Shown here piece after piece: positions 5,621-5,971 of a DNA stretch of 5,971 bases. The DNA comes from Victivallales bacterium (lineage in GTDB: Bacteria > Verrucomicrobiota > Lentisphaeria > Victivallales > SZUA-371): NCBI GenBank assembly GCA_028691155.1, contig JAQUZV010000147.1:1-5971 (forward strand). Direction: 5' to 3'. A model generated the notes under the pieces. The model saw nothing but the letters and a program-made list of their open reading frames with translations. It did not search any database and had not been told where the DNA came from. The position numbers and the translations under genes are program-made. Numbering within the stretch: the stretch's first letter is position 1; each line of letters starts with the position of its first letter.

Positions 5621-5971
5621 TCAGGATTCCTTCAGTCTGGCGACCAGTTCGTCGAGGCCGCTGTAGATATAATTGGGTTGATAGGGAAATTTGTCCAGCA
5701 TGGCCAGGGAGGTGACCCCGCTCAGCACCAGTACGGTGTCGACTTCCGACTCCAGCCCGGCGACAATATCGGTATCCATACGATCCCCGATGATCACCGC
5801 GTCGCGACAGCGGCAACGCAGTTGCTTGACCGCCCGGCGCATCATCAACGGATTGGGTTTGCCGAGAAAATAGGCCCGACACCCGGCCGCCATTTCAATC
5901 GGGGCAATCAGGGCTCCGGTGGCCGGAATAATCCCTTTCTCGGTCGGTCCGGTCAGGTCGGGATTGGCGCC
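5621..5971 (-). CDS. HAD-IIA family phosphatase, NagD-like, C-terminal part (cut by window edge)
   Basis: The last 116 residues of the protein are in the window. The frame stays open to the right edge, so the Met at 5893 is internal and not the start. Visible are NPDLTGPTEKGIIPATGA (residues 3-20, the 'NPD' block of HAD-IIA cap proteins), GKPNP at 37-41 with Lys38 as the motif III lysine, and IGDRMDTDIVAG at 61-72 as motif IV with Asp63 and Asp68. LVLSGVT then follows, and YQPNYIYSGLDEL near the end closely resembles the NagD C-terminus. The family (E. coli NagD, 4-nitrophenyl phosphatases, phosphoglycolate phosphatases) dephosphorylates small phosphate esters, often nucleoside monophosphates or sugar phosphates. 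Roughly half the protein is missing, including the nucleophile motif DxDG, so activity and substrate cannot be judged. It precedes rtcB by 22 bp on the same strand and is probably co-transcribed with it. Confidence 0.93.
   Translation of the reverse strand, partial: GANPDLTGPTEKGIIPATGALIAPIEMAAGCRAYFLGKPNPLMMRRAVKQLRCRCRDAVIIGDRMDTDIVAGLESEVDTVLVLSGVTSLAMLDKFPYQPNYIYSGLDELVARLKES

Noticed and set aside
5621..5893. Complete 90-aa gene starting at the Met at 5893
   Set aside because: The frame continues upstream to the window edge with conserved HAD-IIA residues (NPD block), so this Met is internal to a longer protein.

Overview
This 6-kb window looks like ordinary bacterial chromosome at moderately high GC. 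Four genes fill it almost completely: two whole and intact, one whole but of unknown function, and one cut by the right edge. A fifth gene is cut by the left edge. The lineage cannot be fixed from the sequence. The style of the large membrane protein (multi-TM N-terminus, and a C-terminal segment of the 'YRRKHGCLPDSL' type), together with an E. coli-like RtcB and a B12-fold radical SAM enzyme, recalls the Planctomycetes-Verrucomicrobia-Lentisphaerae group, perhaps Lentisphaerota. That is an impression, not a measured assignment.

Left part (1-2439, minus strand): two tandem paralogues of an unrecognised polytopic membrane protein. The upstream copy (556-2439) is complete at 627 residues. The downstream copy runs off the window after 143 codons and has no entry among the supplied ORFs in its correct frame. 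The two share 31 of their first 40 residues, and their upstream DNA is also similar, so the duplicated unit appears to include the start region and a possible promoter.

Middle (2440-2670): a 231-bp divergent intergenic region. It carries the probable promoter of the membrane-protein gene on one side. On the other side is a leader with three consecutive inverted repeats and a 10-bp direct repeat, leading into a radical SAM gene (2680-4275, plus strand). The radical SAM protein has an N-terminal cobalamin-binding-like fold with a long insertion and no visible His ligand. Its cluster motif is spaced CX4CX2C instead of the usual CX3CX2C.

Right part (4351-5971, minus strand): a compact pair. The C-terminal part of a NagD-type HAD-IIA phosphatase is followed 27 bp... 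or, more exactly, after a 22-bp gap, by rtcB, the RNA 3'-phosphate/5'-hydroxyl ligase, with all recognisable catalytic residues present. It converges on the radical SAM gene across a 75-bp spacer that contains an 8-bp-stem inverted repeat.

No tRNA, rRNA, CRISPR array, insertion sequence or attachment site was seen. No stretch over 300 bases lacks a gene. The points most worth a second look are the duplicated membrane protein, the radical SAM cluster spacing with its structured leader, and the RtcB-phosphatase pairing. I do not see proof of a new multi-gene system.
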